35,182 bases of DNA, from contig JAUWLP010000007.1 in the NCBI GenBank assembly GCA_030613575.1, forward strand, positions 1 to 35,182, in the 5' to 3' direction. This document shows positions 1 to 8,179 of this stretch, piece by piece (the stretch's first letter is position 1; each line of letters begins with the position of its first letter). Under the pieces are notes generated by a model. It made no database searches, was not told where the DNA came from, and saw only the letters and a program-made list of their open reading frames with translations. The stretch comes from Desulfobacteraceae bacterium. Its GTDB lineage: Bacteria; Desulfobacterota; Desulfobacteria; Desulfobacterales; UBA11574. The position numbers and the translations under genes are program-made.

Positions 1-23
1 GTCGCTGCTAACTCTTCTCCCAT
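1..23 (-). CDS. Possible 5' end of a leftward gene (first 7 codons only)
   Basis: On the minus strand an ATG at 23 is followed by open codons (MGEELAA) to the window edge. A purine-rich GGAAGGGG lies about 8 bases upstream of it, a good ribosome binding site. Nothing can be said about the product from seven codons. The gene would be divergent from fdhE, with the repeat element at 101-348 in between. This is only a candidate start and could be chance. Confidence 0.25.
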
Positions 24-100
24 CTTTTCACCCCTTCCACGTTACCCGAGTGCTTCCATTATTGAACTCAGCATGGATTCCGATCCTTCGGCACAACTTT

Positions 101-348
101 GATGATCTCGTAAAAAGTCAAAATTCGATGGCAAAGTAAAAAGCTCCAAATTCAAGGCGCGCAAATCCTGAGGAATGAGGCGTACTTACAGTACGCTGCA
201 GTGATTTACCCTGTTAAATATTTTCTTTGTTTGATGTTACTGTTTTCAAGCAGCTCCTATATCCCATATCTCTTGATATGGCTGCCTTCAATTTAACAGG
301 GCAGGGGATGCAGTGCAACGCAGAAGTTGGACTTTTTACGAAGCCGTC
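101..348. repeat. 248-bp dispersed inverted-repeat element (MITE-like, no ORF)
   Basis: The ends are imperfect inverted repeats: GATGATCTCGTAAAAAGTC at 101-119 and GACTTTTTACGAAGCCGTC at 330-348. Inside are a GCGTAC/GTACGC hairpin (180-196) and a second inverted-repeat unit (209-301). The same end sequence recurs at 12281, 14573-14611, 19821 and, degenerately, 24049, 28590 and 32498, always between genes. The element carries no transposase gene, so if mobile it would depend on functions in trans. The track ORF beginning at 313 starts inside it, which argues against that start for fdhE. Confidence 0.75.
209..301. repeat. 93-bp inverted repeat nested inside the larger element
   Basis: Perfect 11-bp inverted ends, CCCTGTTAAAT at 209-219 and ATTTAACAGGG at 291-301, enclose a core that folds through CCATATC/GATATGG (264-270 with 275-281) flanked by GCAGC/GCTGC. 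The flanking GCAGTGAT and GGATGCAGTGCAACG would read as one continuous palindromic element without this block. It therefore looks like one small element inserted into another. Confidence 0.6.
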
Positions 349-375
349 TTTCTTAATCAGAAGAAAGATCTATCC

Positions 376-1242
376 ATGTCCCCGAACCTTGAAAGCATAG
401 CTTCCAAAGTAAAAGTAATTGGAAAGCGTAACCCGGTCTATGCCGAGATCGCTCAGTGGGTAGGAGACCTTTTGTCCGAGACTGTACAGGCTGCTGGAAA
501 GTTTCGCCTGCCCGAGTTGAACCTTGACCAGGCTCCTTCACTGGAGGCCAGGTCCCAGGGGCGGTCTTTCCTGGACCCGGAAAAATTGTCCTTGGACTGG
601 GAACAGGCCGGGGCTTTATATAAACATCTAGTGGATCTGTTAAAGACAAGGGAAAACGGAATAAAGCAGGTGGAAGGATTGCTTCAAGCCCTTGCCAAGG
701 ATCAAAACGGTATTCCCAAACTGATGAAGGCAGTACTGGCATCAGACTTTGAAGCCATTGAGACAGCGGCCCGGGAATTTAAGATCGATCCACCGGTACT
801 GACACTTCTCCTCCGCTTGGCACTGAGACCGGCTCTGTTGAACGTAGCACAAGCCGTTTTGGAGCGGTTGGACCTAAATCAATGGACCTACGGTCACTGT
901 CCGGTGTGCGGATCAGCGCCAAAACTGGCCGATTTTTCCGGAGAGGGGGGCATGAGGACGCTGCACTGTTCTTTATGCGAAACTGCCTGGCCCTATCCTC
1001 GCCTTCGCTGCCCTTTTTGTGAAAATGATAACAGAGAGGACTTGAGCTATCTGAGGGCAGAGAGTGAAGAGGGCCTGCGTGTGGATCTTTGCAGCCGCTG
1101 CGGCCATTACCTCAAGACCATTGACCTGCGTGAACTGCCGGGACCAATAATTGTACCTTTAGATGATGTAGCCACCTGGCATTTGGATATAATAGCCCAA
1201 GAAAATCTTGAAAATCGGGAGTTCGATAGTGGACAAGGATAA
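376..1242 (+). CDS. fdhE: Formate dehydrogenase accessory protein FdhE
   Basis: FdhE-family protein needed for maturation of formate dehydrogenase; it acts in the cytoplasm on the catalytic subunit before export. The C-terminal third has four CxxC pairs expected for this metal-binding, rubredoxin-like fold: CPVC, CSLC, CPFC and CSRC (residues about 175-178, 198-201, 212-215 and 239-242 from the chosen start). The N-terminal two thirds is the helical FdhE domain. The track start at 313 lies in a repeat element and adds 21 residues unlike the family; ATG 376 gives MSPNLESIASKV, preceded by AGAAAGA, and a usual length of 288 aa. Only 5 bases separate its stop from hmcA, so it heads that operon. 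This suggests that formate oxidation feeds the cytochrome encoded next. No formate dehydrogenase structural gene lies in the window. Confidence 0.88.
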   Translation: MSPNLESIASKVKVIGKRNPVYAEIAQWVGDLLSETVQAAGKFRLPELNLDQAPSLEARSQGRSFLDPEKLSLDWEQAGALYKHLVDLLKTRENGIKQVEGLLQALAKDQNGIPKLMKAVLASDFEAIETAAREFKIDPPVLTLLLRLALRPALLNVAQAVLERLDLNQWTYGHCPVCGSAPKLADFSGEGGMRTLHCSLCETAWPYPRLRCPFCENDNREDLSYLRAESEEGLRVDLCSRCGHYLKTIDLRELPGPIIVPLDDVATWHLDIIAQENLENREFDSGQG

Positions 1243-1247
1243 AAACT

Positions 1248-2858
1248 ATGATGAAGGGAAGATCGTTACTAATAGGGGCCGGCATCTCAGTTGCGATTGT
1301 TATCTTGTTAATTTGCGGTATGGGCGCTTTTGATGTTAAAGCGTTGTCAAAAACCCCTGACCAAACCCCGCCTTACATGTTTAGACCGGACATCATCACC
1401 TTTGATACTATGAAGGTGTTTGGAAAACTTGAAAAGCCCACAGCAGTATTTCTACACGACCAACACACCGATGCCCTGGAAAAGAAAAATAAAGATTGCA
1501 TGACCTGCCATAAGGCCGAAGACGGACGTATGTCACCCAAATTCATGCGGCTTAAAGATATCAGTCGAGAAGAACTGACAAAAATTTATTGTGACAATTG
1601 TAAGAAATGCCATACTGAAATACTTGCTGCCGGAGAAAAGGCAGGACCTGTTAAATGCGGAGAATGTCACAAGGAAAGACCTCTAATCAAATCTTCCCGG
1701 GTGCCTAGTGGTTTTGACAAATCTCTTCATTATCGTCATTATAAAGCCCAGAAGAACAAGTGTGAACGTTGTCACCACGAATATGACCAAAAGAACAAAA
1801 AGCTGTTTTACGCCAAAGATAAAGAGGGTACCTGCCGATATTGCCACAAGAAAGAGACTCAAGAGCTGGATTCAGAAAAGCGGATTTCCATGCGACTTGC
1901 TTCTCATTTTGCCTGCATCGATTGTCACATGAAAAACATAGCAAAGAACATTGATGCAGGTCCGGTCACATGCGGAGGCTGCCATGATATAGAGCAGCAG
2001 AAAAAGATCGAAAAGGTTGATAAGATTCCCAGATTGAAGCGGAAACAGCCTGATATTGTTTTGATCAAGACAGGCGACAAGAAGGGTCTTAAAACTCCGA
2101 TGTATCGTGTTCCATTTGGTCACAAGGCCCACGAAAGTTATAATGATACCTGCCGTGTATGCCATCATGCCGATTTAAAATCATGTGTTAGCTGTCATAC
2201 CCTTACAGGTTCTACAGAAGGACAATATGTTAAACTCAAAGATGCCATGCATCAGCTGAATACTAAACAGAGCTGTATGGGATGCCATGAGCTTAACCAG
2301 CACAACCAGGAGTGTGTAGGTTGCCATGCGTTCCTCGGAAAAGATCGTAAGCAGGATTCGGCTTCTTGTATGAAGTGCCATATGGCACCGCCCAAGGGAA
2401 GCACTGGGGTATTGTATCAGGTCGGAGAGAGAAAGCTGGCTCGCATGATGCCTGAAATATGGAAGGCCATATTCGGCACAAAAAACGATTTTGATATACC
2501 GAAAAATGTCGTTATCAAGGGGCTGGTTGATCAGTACGAACCGGTTGAATTTCCGCACCGGAAAATTTTCCAGGCTTTGAAAAAGAAAATAAATAGCAAC
2601 AAGATGGCTACATATTTTCACCCTGTAGAGGCTACGCTATGCCAGGGGTGTCACCATAACAGCCCTGCAGCCGGGAAGCCGCCTAAGTGCGGAAGCTGCC
2701 ATGGCAAGCCTTTTGATGAGAAGAATCTGTTAAAACCCGGAATAATGGGTTCATATCACAGGCAGTGTATCGGGTGTCACCAAAAAATGGGTATAGAAAA
2801 GTTTTTAAGCTGCACAGCTTGCCATAAAGAAAGAAAAAAATCAGTTAAAGCCCAATAG
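1248..2858 (+). CDS. hmcA: High-molecular-weight 16-heme cytochrome c HmcA
   Basis: Periplasmic multiheme cytochrome c that passes electrons between soluble cytochrome c3/hydrogenase/formate dehydrogenase and the membrane subunits encoded downstream. I count exactly 16 CxxCH heme-binding motifs in 536 residues, from CMTCH near residue 84 to CTACH near residue 526. This is the heme number and approximate length of HmcA from Desulfovibrio. An N-terminal hydrophobic stretch (residues about 6-28, [17 protein letters not shown]) serves as signal peptide or anchor. The early CDNCKKCH has an extra Cys pair, but only CKKCH fits a heme site. The order cytochrome, FeS protein, NrfD-like protein, tiny membrane protein matches hmcABCD. 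Export is by Sec, and hemes are attached by the cytochrome c maturation system, which is not in this window. Confidence 0.92.
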   Translation: MMKGRSLLIGAGISVAIVILLICGMGAFDVKALSKTPDQTPPYMFRPDIITFDTMKVFGKLEKPTAVFLHDQHTDALEKKNKDCMTCHKAEDGRMSPKFMRLKDISREELTKIYCDNCKKCHTEILAAGEKAGPVKCGECHKERPLIKSSRVPSGFDKSLHYRHYKAQKNKCERCHHEYDQKNKKLFYAKDKEGTCRYCHKKETQELDSEKRISMRLASHFACIDCHMKNIAKNIDAGPVTCGGCHDIEQQKKIEKVDKIPRLKRKQPDIVLIKTGDKKGLKTPMYRVPFGHKAHESYNDTCRVCHHADLKSCVSCHTLTGSTEGQYVKLKDAMHQLNTKQSCMGCHELNQHNQECVGCHAFLGKDRKQDSASCMKCHMAPPKGSTGVLYQVGERKLARMMPEIWKAIFGTKNDFDIPKNVVIKGLVDQYEPVEFPHRKIFQALKKKINSNKMATYFHPVEATLCQGCHHNSPAAGKPPKCGSCHGKPFDEKNLLKPGIMGSYHRQCIGCHQKMGIEKFLSCTACHKERKKSVKAQ

Positions 2859-2880
2859 AAAACTTGTTGAGGTATTTCAT

Positions 2881-3834
2881 ATGTCCATATCCAGAAGAAA
2901 ATTTTTAGGGTGGGTCGGTGCAGCAGGCTTGAGTACAGCCCTGGGCAAATCAGCTGCTGCTGCTACCCATAAACATTTTTCAGGTTATCCTGGAAGTTTT
3001 GCGGTTCTGCATGATACGACATTTTGTGTGGGCTGCAGGAACTGTGAAGCAGCTTGTAATAAGGTAAATGATTTGCCGCAACCTGATCGACCTTTTACAG
3101 ATCTTTCCGTCCTGGAAAAAAAGCGAAGAACTACCACAAAAGTATTTACCGTGGTAAACAAACGCAACGACCTCCAAAGGGCTGAAAGCCCGGTATTTTT
3201 CAAAAATCAATGCAATCACTGCCTGGAACCTGCTTGTGCGTCCGTATGTTTTGTACGAGCCTTTACAAAGACAAAAACAGGAGCGGTTATATATGATTCT
3301 TCTGTTTGTGTGGGCTGTCGGTATTGTATGGTTGCCTGTCCCTTTGAAATACCTACATATGAATACGACCAGGTCCTTACTCCCCGGATAAGGAAATGTA
3401 CCATGTGCTATCCGCGGGTCAGCAAAGGCCAACTCCCCGGATGTGTTGAGGCCTGCCCCATGGAAGCCCTTACATTTGGAAAACGGCAGGATCTTATCAA
3501 TTTCGCCAAGCAACGTATCCAGAAGTATCCGGATCGATATGTGGACCATGTATATGGCGAGCAGGAAATGGGCGGAACCAGCTGGTTATATCTATCCGGC
3601 GTGCCCTTTAAAGAGATAGGTATGCGTGAAGATCTGGGCGTAACACCGGCACCTGAACTGACTGCCGGTGCTCTGGCTGTCGTCCCGATGATAGTCGGTC
3701 TGTGGCCCGTTTTTCTTACCGGAATCTATGCCATGACAAAACGTAGTGATAAAATTGCGGAGCGTGAGAAAGAGCAAGCCATTGATAAAGCTGTAAAGGC
3801 GGCGCGTAAAGAAGATGCCGAGTTGAAAACCTAG
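2881..3834 (+). CDS. hmcB: HmcB: Tat-exported four-cluster ferredoxin-like subunit
   Basis: Iron-sulfur electron-transfer subunit linking HmcA to the membrane subunit HmcC. A twin-arginine signal ([13 protein letters not shown], residues 4-16) indicates Tat export. Four cysteine groups could bind four [4Fe-4S] clusters: C49/52/55/59; C111/114/119/123; C143/146/149/153; C173/176/188/192, with cysteines exchanged between groups as in DmsB/HybA proteins. A C-terminal hydrophobic helix (about 262-286) anchors it to the membrane, as in HmcB and HybA. It starts 22 bases after hmcA and ends 11 bases before hmcC. A HybA-like role in another complex is the alternative, but the 16-heme neighbour favours HmcB. 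Confidence 0.85.
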   Translation: MSISRRKFLGWVGAAGLSTALGKSAAAATHKHFSGYPGSFAVLHDTTFCVGCRNCEAACNKVNDLPQPDRPFTDLSVLEKKRRTTTKVFTVVNKRNDLQRAESPVFFKNQCNHCLEPACASVCFVRAFTKTKTGAVIYDSSVCVGCRYCMVACPFEIPTYEYDQVLTPRIRKCTMCYPRVSKGQLPGCVEACPMEALTFGKRQDLINFAKQRIQKYPDRYVDHVYGEQEMGGTSWLYLSGVPFKEIGMREDLGVTPAPELTAGALAVVPMIVGLWPVFLTGIYAMTKRSDKIAEREKEQAIDKAVKAARKEDAELKT

Positions 3835-3845
3835 GAGGATTCCTG

Positions 3846-5018
3846 ATGTCCGAAGAAACTATTCCAGGCAGAAAATCATTTTTCAGTCTGTTTAATATCT
3901 GTGCCGGGATAATAGTAGTTATAGGTCTTTACATTACCTATTTGCGATTTACAGGAGGATTAGGCGCTGTTACCAATCTTTCTGACTATAATCCTTGGGG
4001 GATATGGATCGGTTTTGACCTGCTTGTAGGTGTTGCTTTGGCTGCAGGGGGTTTCGTAACATCTGCGGCAGTCTATATTTTTGGGATGAAGCGATACCAC
4101 TCCGCCGTTAGGCCTGCGATTCTCACAGGGTTTCTAGGGTACGCCATTGTAGTTCTTGCACTTAATTACGATGTCGGACGGCCGTGGCGACTGCCGTATC
4201 CTTTTATCATACAACAGGGCACAACATCTGTTCTATTTGAAGTGGCTGCATGCGTCGCACTATACCTTACCGTTCTTTTTATTGAATTTTCTTCGGCACC
4301 ACTGGAATGGCTCGGTTTAAAAAGGGCTCGCGACATTGTTATTAAATTGACTATGGTTTTAACCATACTGGGTGTGATACTTTCCACAATGCACCAATCG
4401 TCTCTGGGCGCACTTTTTCTGATTGCCCCTTCCAAGCTGCATCCATTGTGGTATTCACCTTTTTTACCGGTATATTTCTTTATCACAAGTATCATTGCCG
4501 GGCTCTCAATGGTCATCTTCGAAAGCACCCTTTCTTACCGCTTTTTTAAGCACAAGATGGATGAAATTCACATGCAGGAGAAAAATGATATAACATTGGG
4601 TTTTGGAAAAGCAGCTTCATTTGTTCTGGCGGGCTATTTCATCATTAAAATTTTTGGGTTATCTTCTTCAAACAACTGGCATTATCTTAAGACCGATTAT
4701 GGAATCTGGTATCTTGTAGAGCTTTTAGGTTTTGTAGCCTTGCCAAGTTTTCTTTATGCAATAGGTGTTAGGGTGAAAAGCCTGAACCTGATAAAATGGA
4801 CATCAGTCTTGGCCATACTGGGTATTATTCTCAATAGATTTAATGTTTGTCTTATTGCTTTTAACTGGCATCTGCCGTCGAGCGAGCGGTATTTTCCCCA
4901 CTGGATGGAAATCGGTATTTCAGTTTTTATTGTTACCGTGGGCCTTATCGCTTTCAGGTTTATCGTAACCCGGATGCCCATTTTGTATGAACATCCTGAT
5001 TACAAGGATGCACATTAA
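3846..5018 (+). CDS. hmcC: HmcC: NrfD/PsrC-family quinone-interacting membrane subunit
   Basis: Polytopic integral membrane protein of the NrfD/PsrC/HybB family, 390 aa with roughly ten hydrophobic segments (first at about residues 14-34, last near 355-375). Family members bind menaquinone and exchange electrons with a ferredoxin-like partner on the periplasmic face. The conserved opening NPWGIWIGFDLLVGVALAAGG is recognisable. An AGGAGG ribosome binding site overlaps the end of hmcB. It carries no heme- or cluster-binding cysteine pattern, as expected for the family. The immediate neighbours define it as HmcC rather than HybB. Confidence 0.85.
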   Translation: MSEETIPGRKSFFSLFNICAGIIVVIGLYITYLRFTGGLGAVTNLSDYNPWGIWIGFDLLVGVALAAGGFVTSAAVYIFGMKRYHSAVRPAILTGFLGYAIVVLALNYDVGRPWRLPYPFIIQQGTTSVLFEVAACVALYLTVLFIEFSSAPLEWLGLKRARDIVIKLTMVLTILGVILSTMHQSSLGALFLIAPSKLHPLWYSPFLPVYFFITSIIAGLSMVIFESTLSYRFFKHKMDEIHMQEKNDITLGFGKAASFVLAGYFIIKIFGLSSSNNWHYLKTDYGIWYLVELLGFVALPSFLYAIGVRVKSLNLIKWTSVLAILGIILNRFNVCLIAFNWHLPSSERYFPHWMEIGISVFIVTVGLIAFRFIVTRMPILYEHPDYKDAH

Positions 5019-5038
5019 GAAAAAGGAATCAATAGCGT

Positions 5039-5170
5039 ATGGACGGAGTATTTTATACACTTCATGATTTTATGATTCACACCGAAAGTATCACTTACCT
5101 GTTAATAATACCGGCCTTGCTTGGGATCACCGTATTCTGGAGACTTATTGCTGGAAAAGACGATAACTAG
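5039..5170 (+). CDS. hmcD: HmcD: 43-aa single-span membrane protein (missed by ORF track)
   Basis: A short ORF begins 20 bases after hmcC, behind AAAAAGGAA, and encodes 43 residues starting MDGVFYTLHDFM. It has one hydrophobic span (about residues 18-38, ITYLLIIPALLGITVFWRLIA) and a charged C-terminus (GKDDN). Position, size and the LHDFM-H-T-S-TYLL pattern fit the tiny HmcD subunit of the Hmc complex, whose exact role is unknown. It is the last gene of the cluster: no HmcE (cytochrome b) or HmcF (HdrD-like) follows. The next gene is an unrelated phosphoesterase 149 bases on. Confidence 0.72.
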   Translation: MDGVFYTLHDFMIHTESITYLLIIPALLGITVFWRLIAGKDDN

Positions 5171-5319
5171 CTTTACTTAACTATCGTATCAGGCAACCAA
5201 AAAAAGTACCTCTTTATGGTGTTTAATCAATGCATTAGCCCCATTATTCTTCAACTCTTTGTAAGTTCTAAAAAGCCGAATAAATTTTTCATACAAAATT
5301 AGACTTAAAGGTTAGAAAT

Positions 5320-6216
5320 ATGCGGATTGTTACCAGACCGGATTTTGACGGCGTTGTATGCGCTGCTCTTCTTTATGAAGCAGAAAATGTAAAAGTACCT
5401 GTGAAATGGGTCGAACCTAATGAAATGCAAAAAGGGCTTGTCGATATTCAAGAGGGTGATATCCTTGCAAACCTGCCTTATGATGCAAGATGCACCTTAT
5501 GGTTTGACCATCACCATACCAACAGAATCGACAAGCCGTTTAAAGGCTCTTTTAAGATTGCCCCTTCAGCGGCAGGTATTATCTTTGAATATTATAAAGA
5601 TAGGTTTAAAAGTGATTACAGCGAATTAATCAAAGCAACAGACAAAATCGACTCGGCAGATCTATCTCTGGATGAGGTGCTGTATCCTGAAAAATACGGT
5701 TATGTTTTACTTTCCATGACGGTTTTGGGCCATGATGAATATGACGAACTTTATTGGAACAGACTTGTTGATCTGCTCAGAGAATTTGAAATTGATAAGG
5801 TTCTTGAAGATCCGGAAGTAAAAGCACGATGTCATGCGGTTGTTGAGAACAATAAGAAATATAAAGCAATTTTAAAAGAAAATACCAAACTAAAAGGACA
5901 CATGTCGATTACGGATTTTCGCTCATTCGATAAGACACCCACCGGCAATCGTTTCCTGGTCTATTCGATGTTTCCCGAGGCGGTTGTAAACGTTAAAATT
6001 CGTTATGCTAATAACGATAAAGAAAAGGTCGCCGTAAGTGCAGGTCATAGTATTTTTAATCGAAATTGTAATGTGAATGTCGGACTGATGCTTTCAAAGT
6101 TTGAAGGCGGTGGGCACCGTGGGGCGGGTTCCTGTCGATTTCATGTAAGCAAAGCTGAAGATTATATCCCCAAAATACTCGATATTTTGTTAAAGAATGA
6201 AGACAATGAGGACTGA
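5320..6216 (+). CDS. DHH/DHHA1-family phosphoesterase
   Basis: Predicted manganese-dependent phosphodiesterase/phosphatase of the DHH superfamily (exopolyphosphatase, NrnA and RecJ relatives), 298 aa, cytoplasmic. The N-terminal domain has the metal-binding PDFDG (D8, D10) and the signature DHH at residues 63-65 in WFDHHHTN. The C-terminal DHHA1 motif GGHRGAGS lies at about 264-271. The true substrate (oligonucleotide, pAp, cyclic dinucleotide or polyphosphate) cannot be read from the sequence. It has no GGDEF or CBS domain of the GdpP type. It is preceded by a 149-bp gap and ends 11 bases from the convergent radical SAM gene with no clear terminator between them. Confidence 0.85.
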   Translation: MRIVTRPDFDGVVCAALLYEAENVKVPVKWVEPNEMQKGLVDIQEGDILANLPYDARCTLWFDHHHTNRIDKPFKGSFKIAPSAAGIIFEYYKDRFKSDYSELIKATDKIDSADLSLDEVLYPEKYGYVLLSMTVLGHDEYDELYWNRLVDLLREFEIDKVLEDPEVKARCHAVVENNKKYKAILKENTKLKGHMSITDFRSFDKTPTGNRFLVYSMFPEAVVNVKIRYANNDKEKVAVSAGHSIFNRNCNVNVGLMLSKFEGGGHRGAGSCRFHVSKAEDYIPKILDILLKNEDNED

Positions 6217-6227
6217 CGGTTGAATGT

Positions 6228-7568
6228 TTATTTTGCAGCCAGTTTTTTAAGGTGAGAAATTGTTTGCCATGAAAATGGTTCGTTCTGGCAAGGTAATATG
6301 GCGTTATTTGTAAATAGAGGGTCTGATTCAAGATCGTAGCGTGAAGAAGCAACAGCGCTGCTCCACAGTGCCGTATGGGGAATCGGAGAATAATAAGCCA
6401 GTATTGGGGTTGCTCCGTTCTGCCTGACTGTTTTGATTGAATTCTCAATGGACTCCGTCTTTTGTCCCGGCAGACCTACAAGCAGGTATACTCCAATCAT
6501 GTTCTTATCAAAGCCCGCCTCCCTCAGGCAGGTCACAGCGCTTGCAAATTCTGAAACCGTTACCTTTCTGTCTAATTCATTCCTGAGATCAAAAGCTGCT
6601 GTTTCAAGCCCAAGGCGGAGTGCTTTGAAACCAGCTTGAAACATCAGCCGGGCTGTCTGTCTTGAAATTTCACGGATATGGACCGCATTAGGTGTATGAA
6701 AACGAACCTTAAGACCTGCTTTTATTATCCCTTCGAGCATGGGAACCGCATGTTTTTCTGCATTCACAAGCAATGCATCGTCGTAGAATGCAAAATCTTC
6801 TACTTTATATTTTTCATGCCAGCGTTTTATTTCTTGGACAACAGATTCGGGATTTCGCACCATTCTTTTTGGATTTAAAAAATGTGAGGCACAGTATTTA
6901 CAGGCAAAAGGACATCCCTTGGAAGTTAGCAGAGGAATATAGGCAATTTTTCTTTGAAGCTCAAATGCCGGATAAGGGTAGGTGTCAAGGTCATCAGGAT
7001 CAAACTTTGCGTTCACGGAAAACCCGGTATAATCACCGACCATTTTAAGGATGTGTTCTTCGCCGGGTCCTGTTTCTATCCGGTGTGCGCCGGAATAGTT
7101 TTGCGCATGCTCATGACAGAGACTGGCATATATTCCCCCAAGAACAATTGTCATATCAGGGAAAATATCTTTTATAACACCTATGGTTTCTTGAACTCCC
7201 GTATACCAGTATGTCATCATGGAGGTCATTAACACCAGGTCAGGCCTTTTAATGCAAAGAAGATCTTCCCTGAACCATTTTTTCTCGATTCCGTATCTGG
7301 AAAAGTTCCGGGGGATGTCTTCCAATCCACCTGGTTTTGGAATTTTGGTTTTTAAATAAGGACCCCGGCCGTGTCTGGCATAAGGATTGGTTTGAGGCGC
7401 TTTTGGATGGAAACGATCCAGACAGTCTAAATAGGTAATGTTAAATCCATGATACCGGAGTATGGATGCAAGGGTGAGAAGCCCCAGAGGCTTGGCCCAG
7501 ACGTCATAAGCAGCAAAATCATGTATCCAGGGATTTACCAGAAGGATATGTGGTGTGTCACGTTTCAC
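6228..7568 (-). CDS. Radical SAM protein with B12-binding-like N-terminal domain
   Basis: 446-aa radical SAM enzyme. The cluster-binding CxxxCxxC is at C219, C223 and C226 (CPFACKYC), inside the typical LLTSKGCPF context. Residues 1-150 form a Rossmann-like domain of the B12-binding type (LLVNPW, PLGLLTLASILRYHGF, VVLGGIYASL), but I do not see the DxHxxG cobalamin-ligand motif, so cobalamin may be bound base-off or not at all. The reaction is unknown. Its start is 8 bases downstream of the stop of a siroheme-decarboxylase-like gene, so the two are cotranscribed. AhbC and AhbD, the radical SAM enzymes of siroheme-dependent heme synthesis, lack such an N-terminal domain, so this is probably not one of them. 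Confidence 0.8.
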   Translation of the reverse strand: MKRDTPHILLVNPWIHDFAAYDVWAKPLGLLTLASILRYHGFNITYLDCLDRFHPKAPQTNPYARHGRGPYLKTKIPKPGGLEDIPRNFSRYGIEKKWFREDLLCIKRPDLVLMTSMMTYWYTGVQETIGVIKDIFPDMTIVLGGIYASLCHEHAQNYSGAHRIETGPGEEHILKMVGDYTGFSVNAKFDPDDLDTYPYPAFELQRKIAYIPLLTSKGCPFACKYCASHFLNPKRMVRNPESVVQEIKRWHEKYKVEDFAFYDDALLVNAEKHAVPMLEGIIKAGLKVRFHTPNAVHIREISRQTARLMFQAGFKALRLGLETAAFDLRNELDRKVTVSEFASAVTCLREAGFDKNMIGVYLLVGLPGQKTESIENSIKTVRQNGATPILAYYSPIPHTALWSSAVASSRYDLESDPLFTNNAILPCQNEPFSWQTISHLKKLAAK

Positions 7569-7576
7569 AAAGAGGG

Positions 7577-8056
7577 TTAGTCGTCGTCAGTTGGAAAATA
7601 TTTCATGGAAGTCTTTTTCAATTCCCTGCGACTGAACAGAAGGGTGTAATTGTTGGTTGAAGTTTTTATGGAAATATTGCGGGCAATTTCCCGGCATAAT
7701 TCTTCATCTTTTGCATGGATCATTGTATAAAGATTATAAGGCCAATCGTCAGTCGGGTTGCGCCTGTAACAGTGAGAAACTTCTTTAAAGGATGCCATCT
7801 TTTCTCCGGCCTCATCAATGCAACCTTCATCCACTTTCCACGCCACCATGGCATTTGCCTCAAACCCTGATTTTTGATGATATATTGTTGCACCAAATCG
7901 CCGTATAATCCCTCTGTCACAAAGATCTTTCAGCTTTTCAAGAAGAGTCTCTTCGGGAATCCCCAGCTTTTCTGCGATTTCGAAATACGGGCGCTGAGTG
8001 ACGGCGACATCACCCTGGATTGAAGCGATGATTCTCTTTTCAAGTTCTGTTAGCAT
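7577..8056 (-). CDS. Siroheme decarboxylase subunit (AhbA/AhbB-type, Lrp/AsnC-like)
   Basis: 159-aa protein with an N-terminal winged helix (about residues 5-60) and an AsnC-like C-terminal domain. The segment CYRRNPTDDWPYNLYTMIHA followed by a late SRRELKKTSMKYF is typical of the NirDLGH/AhbAB group rather than of amino-acid-responsive Lrp regulators. AhbA and AhbB form a heterodimer that decarboxylates siroheme to 12,18-didecarboxysiroheme in the sulfate-reducer heme pathway. Which subunit this is cannot be decided here, and the partner is not in the window. It would support heme supply for cytochromes such as HmcA. Automatic annotation as a transcriptional regulator would probably be wrong. 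Confidence 0.75.
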   Translation of the reverse strand: MLTELEKRIIASIQGDVAVTQRPYFEIAEKLGIPEETLLEKLKDLCDRGIIRRFGATIYHQKSGFEANAMVAWKVDEGCIDEAGEKMASFKEVSHCYRRNPTDDWPYNLYTMIHAKDEELCREIARNISIKTSTNNYTLLFSRRELKKTSMKYFPTDDD

Positions 8057-8127
8057 ATGGCGATATAAGAGTCTGAATAAAAAAAAGTCAAGGCTTTTTC
8101 TTTAACACAAAACATACTATTGGCAAG

Positions 8128-8154
8128 TTGTGATAATTTTGCTAACTGTATAAT
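8128..8154 (+). promoter_or_regulatory. Putative sigma-70-type promoter of the lipoprotein gene
   Basis: TTGTGA at 8128-8133 and a perfect TATAAT at 8149-8154 are separated by 15 bases, slightly short. It lies 26 bases upstream of the chosen start, in the divergent gap. The -10 box is strong, the -35 moderate. Confidence 0.4.
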
Positions 8155-8179
8155 AAAAAATTTACCGGAGGATCTATCA

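Noticed and set aside
313-375. Upstream extension of fdhE given by the ORF track
   Set aside because: These codons lie in the end of the dispersed repeat and just after it; the family N-terminus and a ribosome binding site fit ATG 376.
2181-2621. 146-aa minus-strand ORF inside hmcA
   Set aside because: It is the antisense shadow of a heme-rich coding region; no ribosome binding site or recognisable domain.
7577-8056. Lrp/AsnC transcriptional regulator
   Set aside because: The WPYNLYTMIH and late SRRELKKTSMKYF segments fit siroheme decarboxylase subunits better than amino-acid-responsive regulators.
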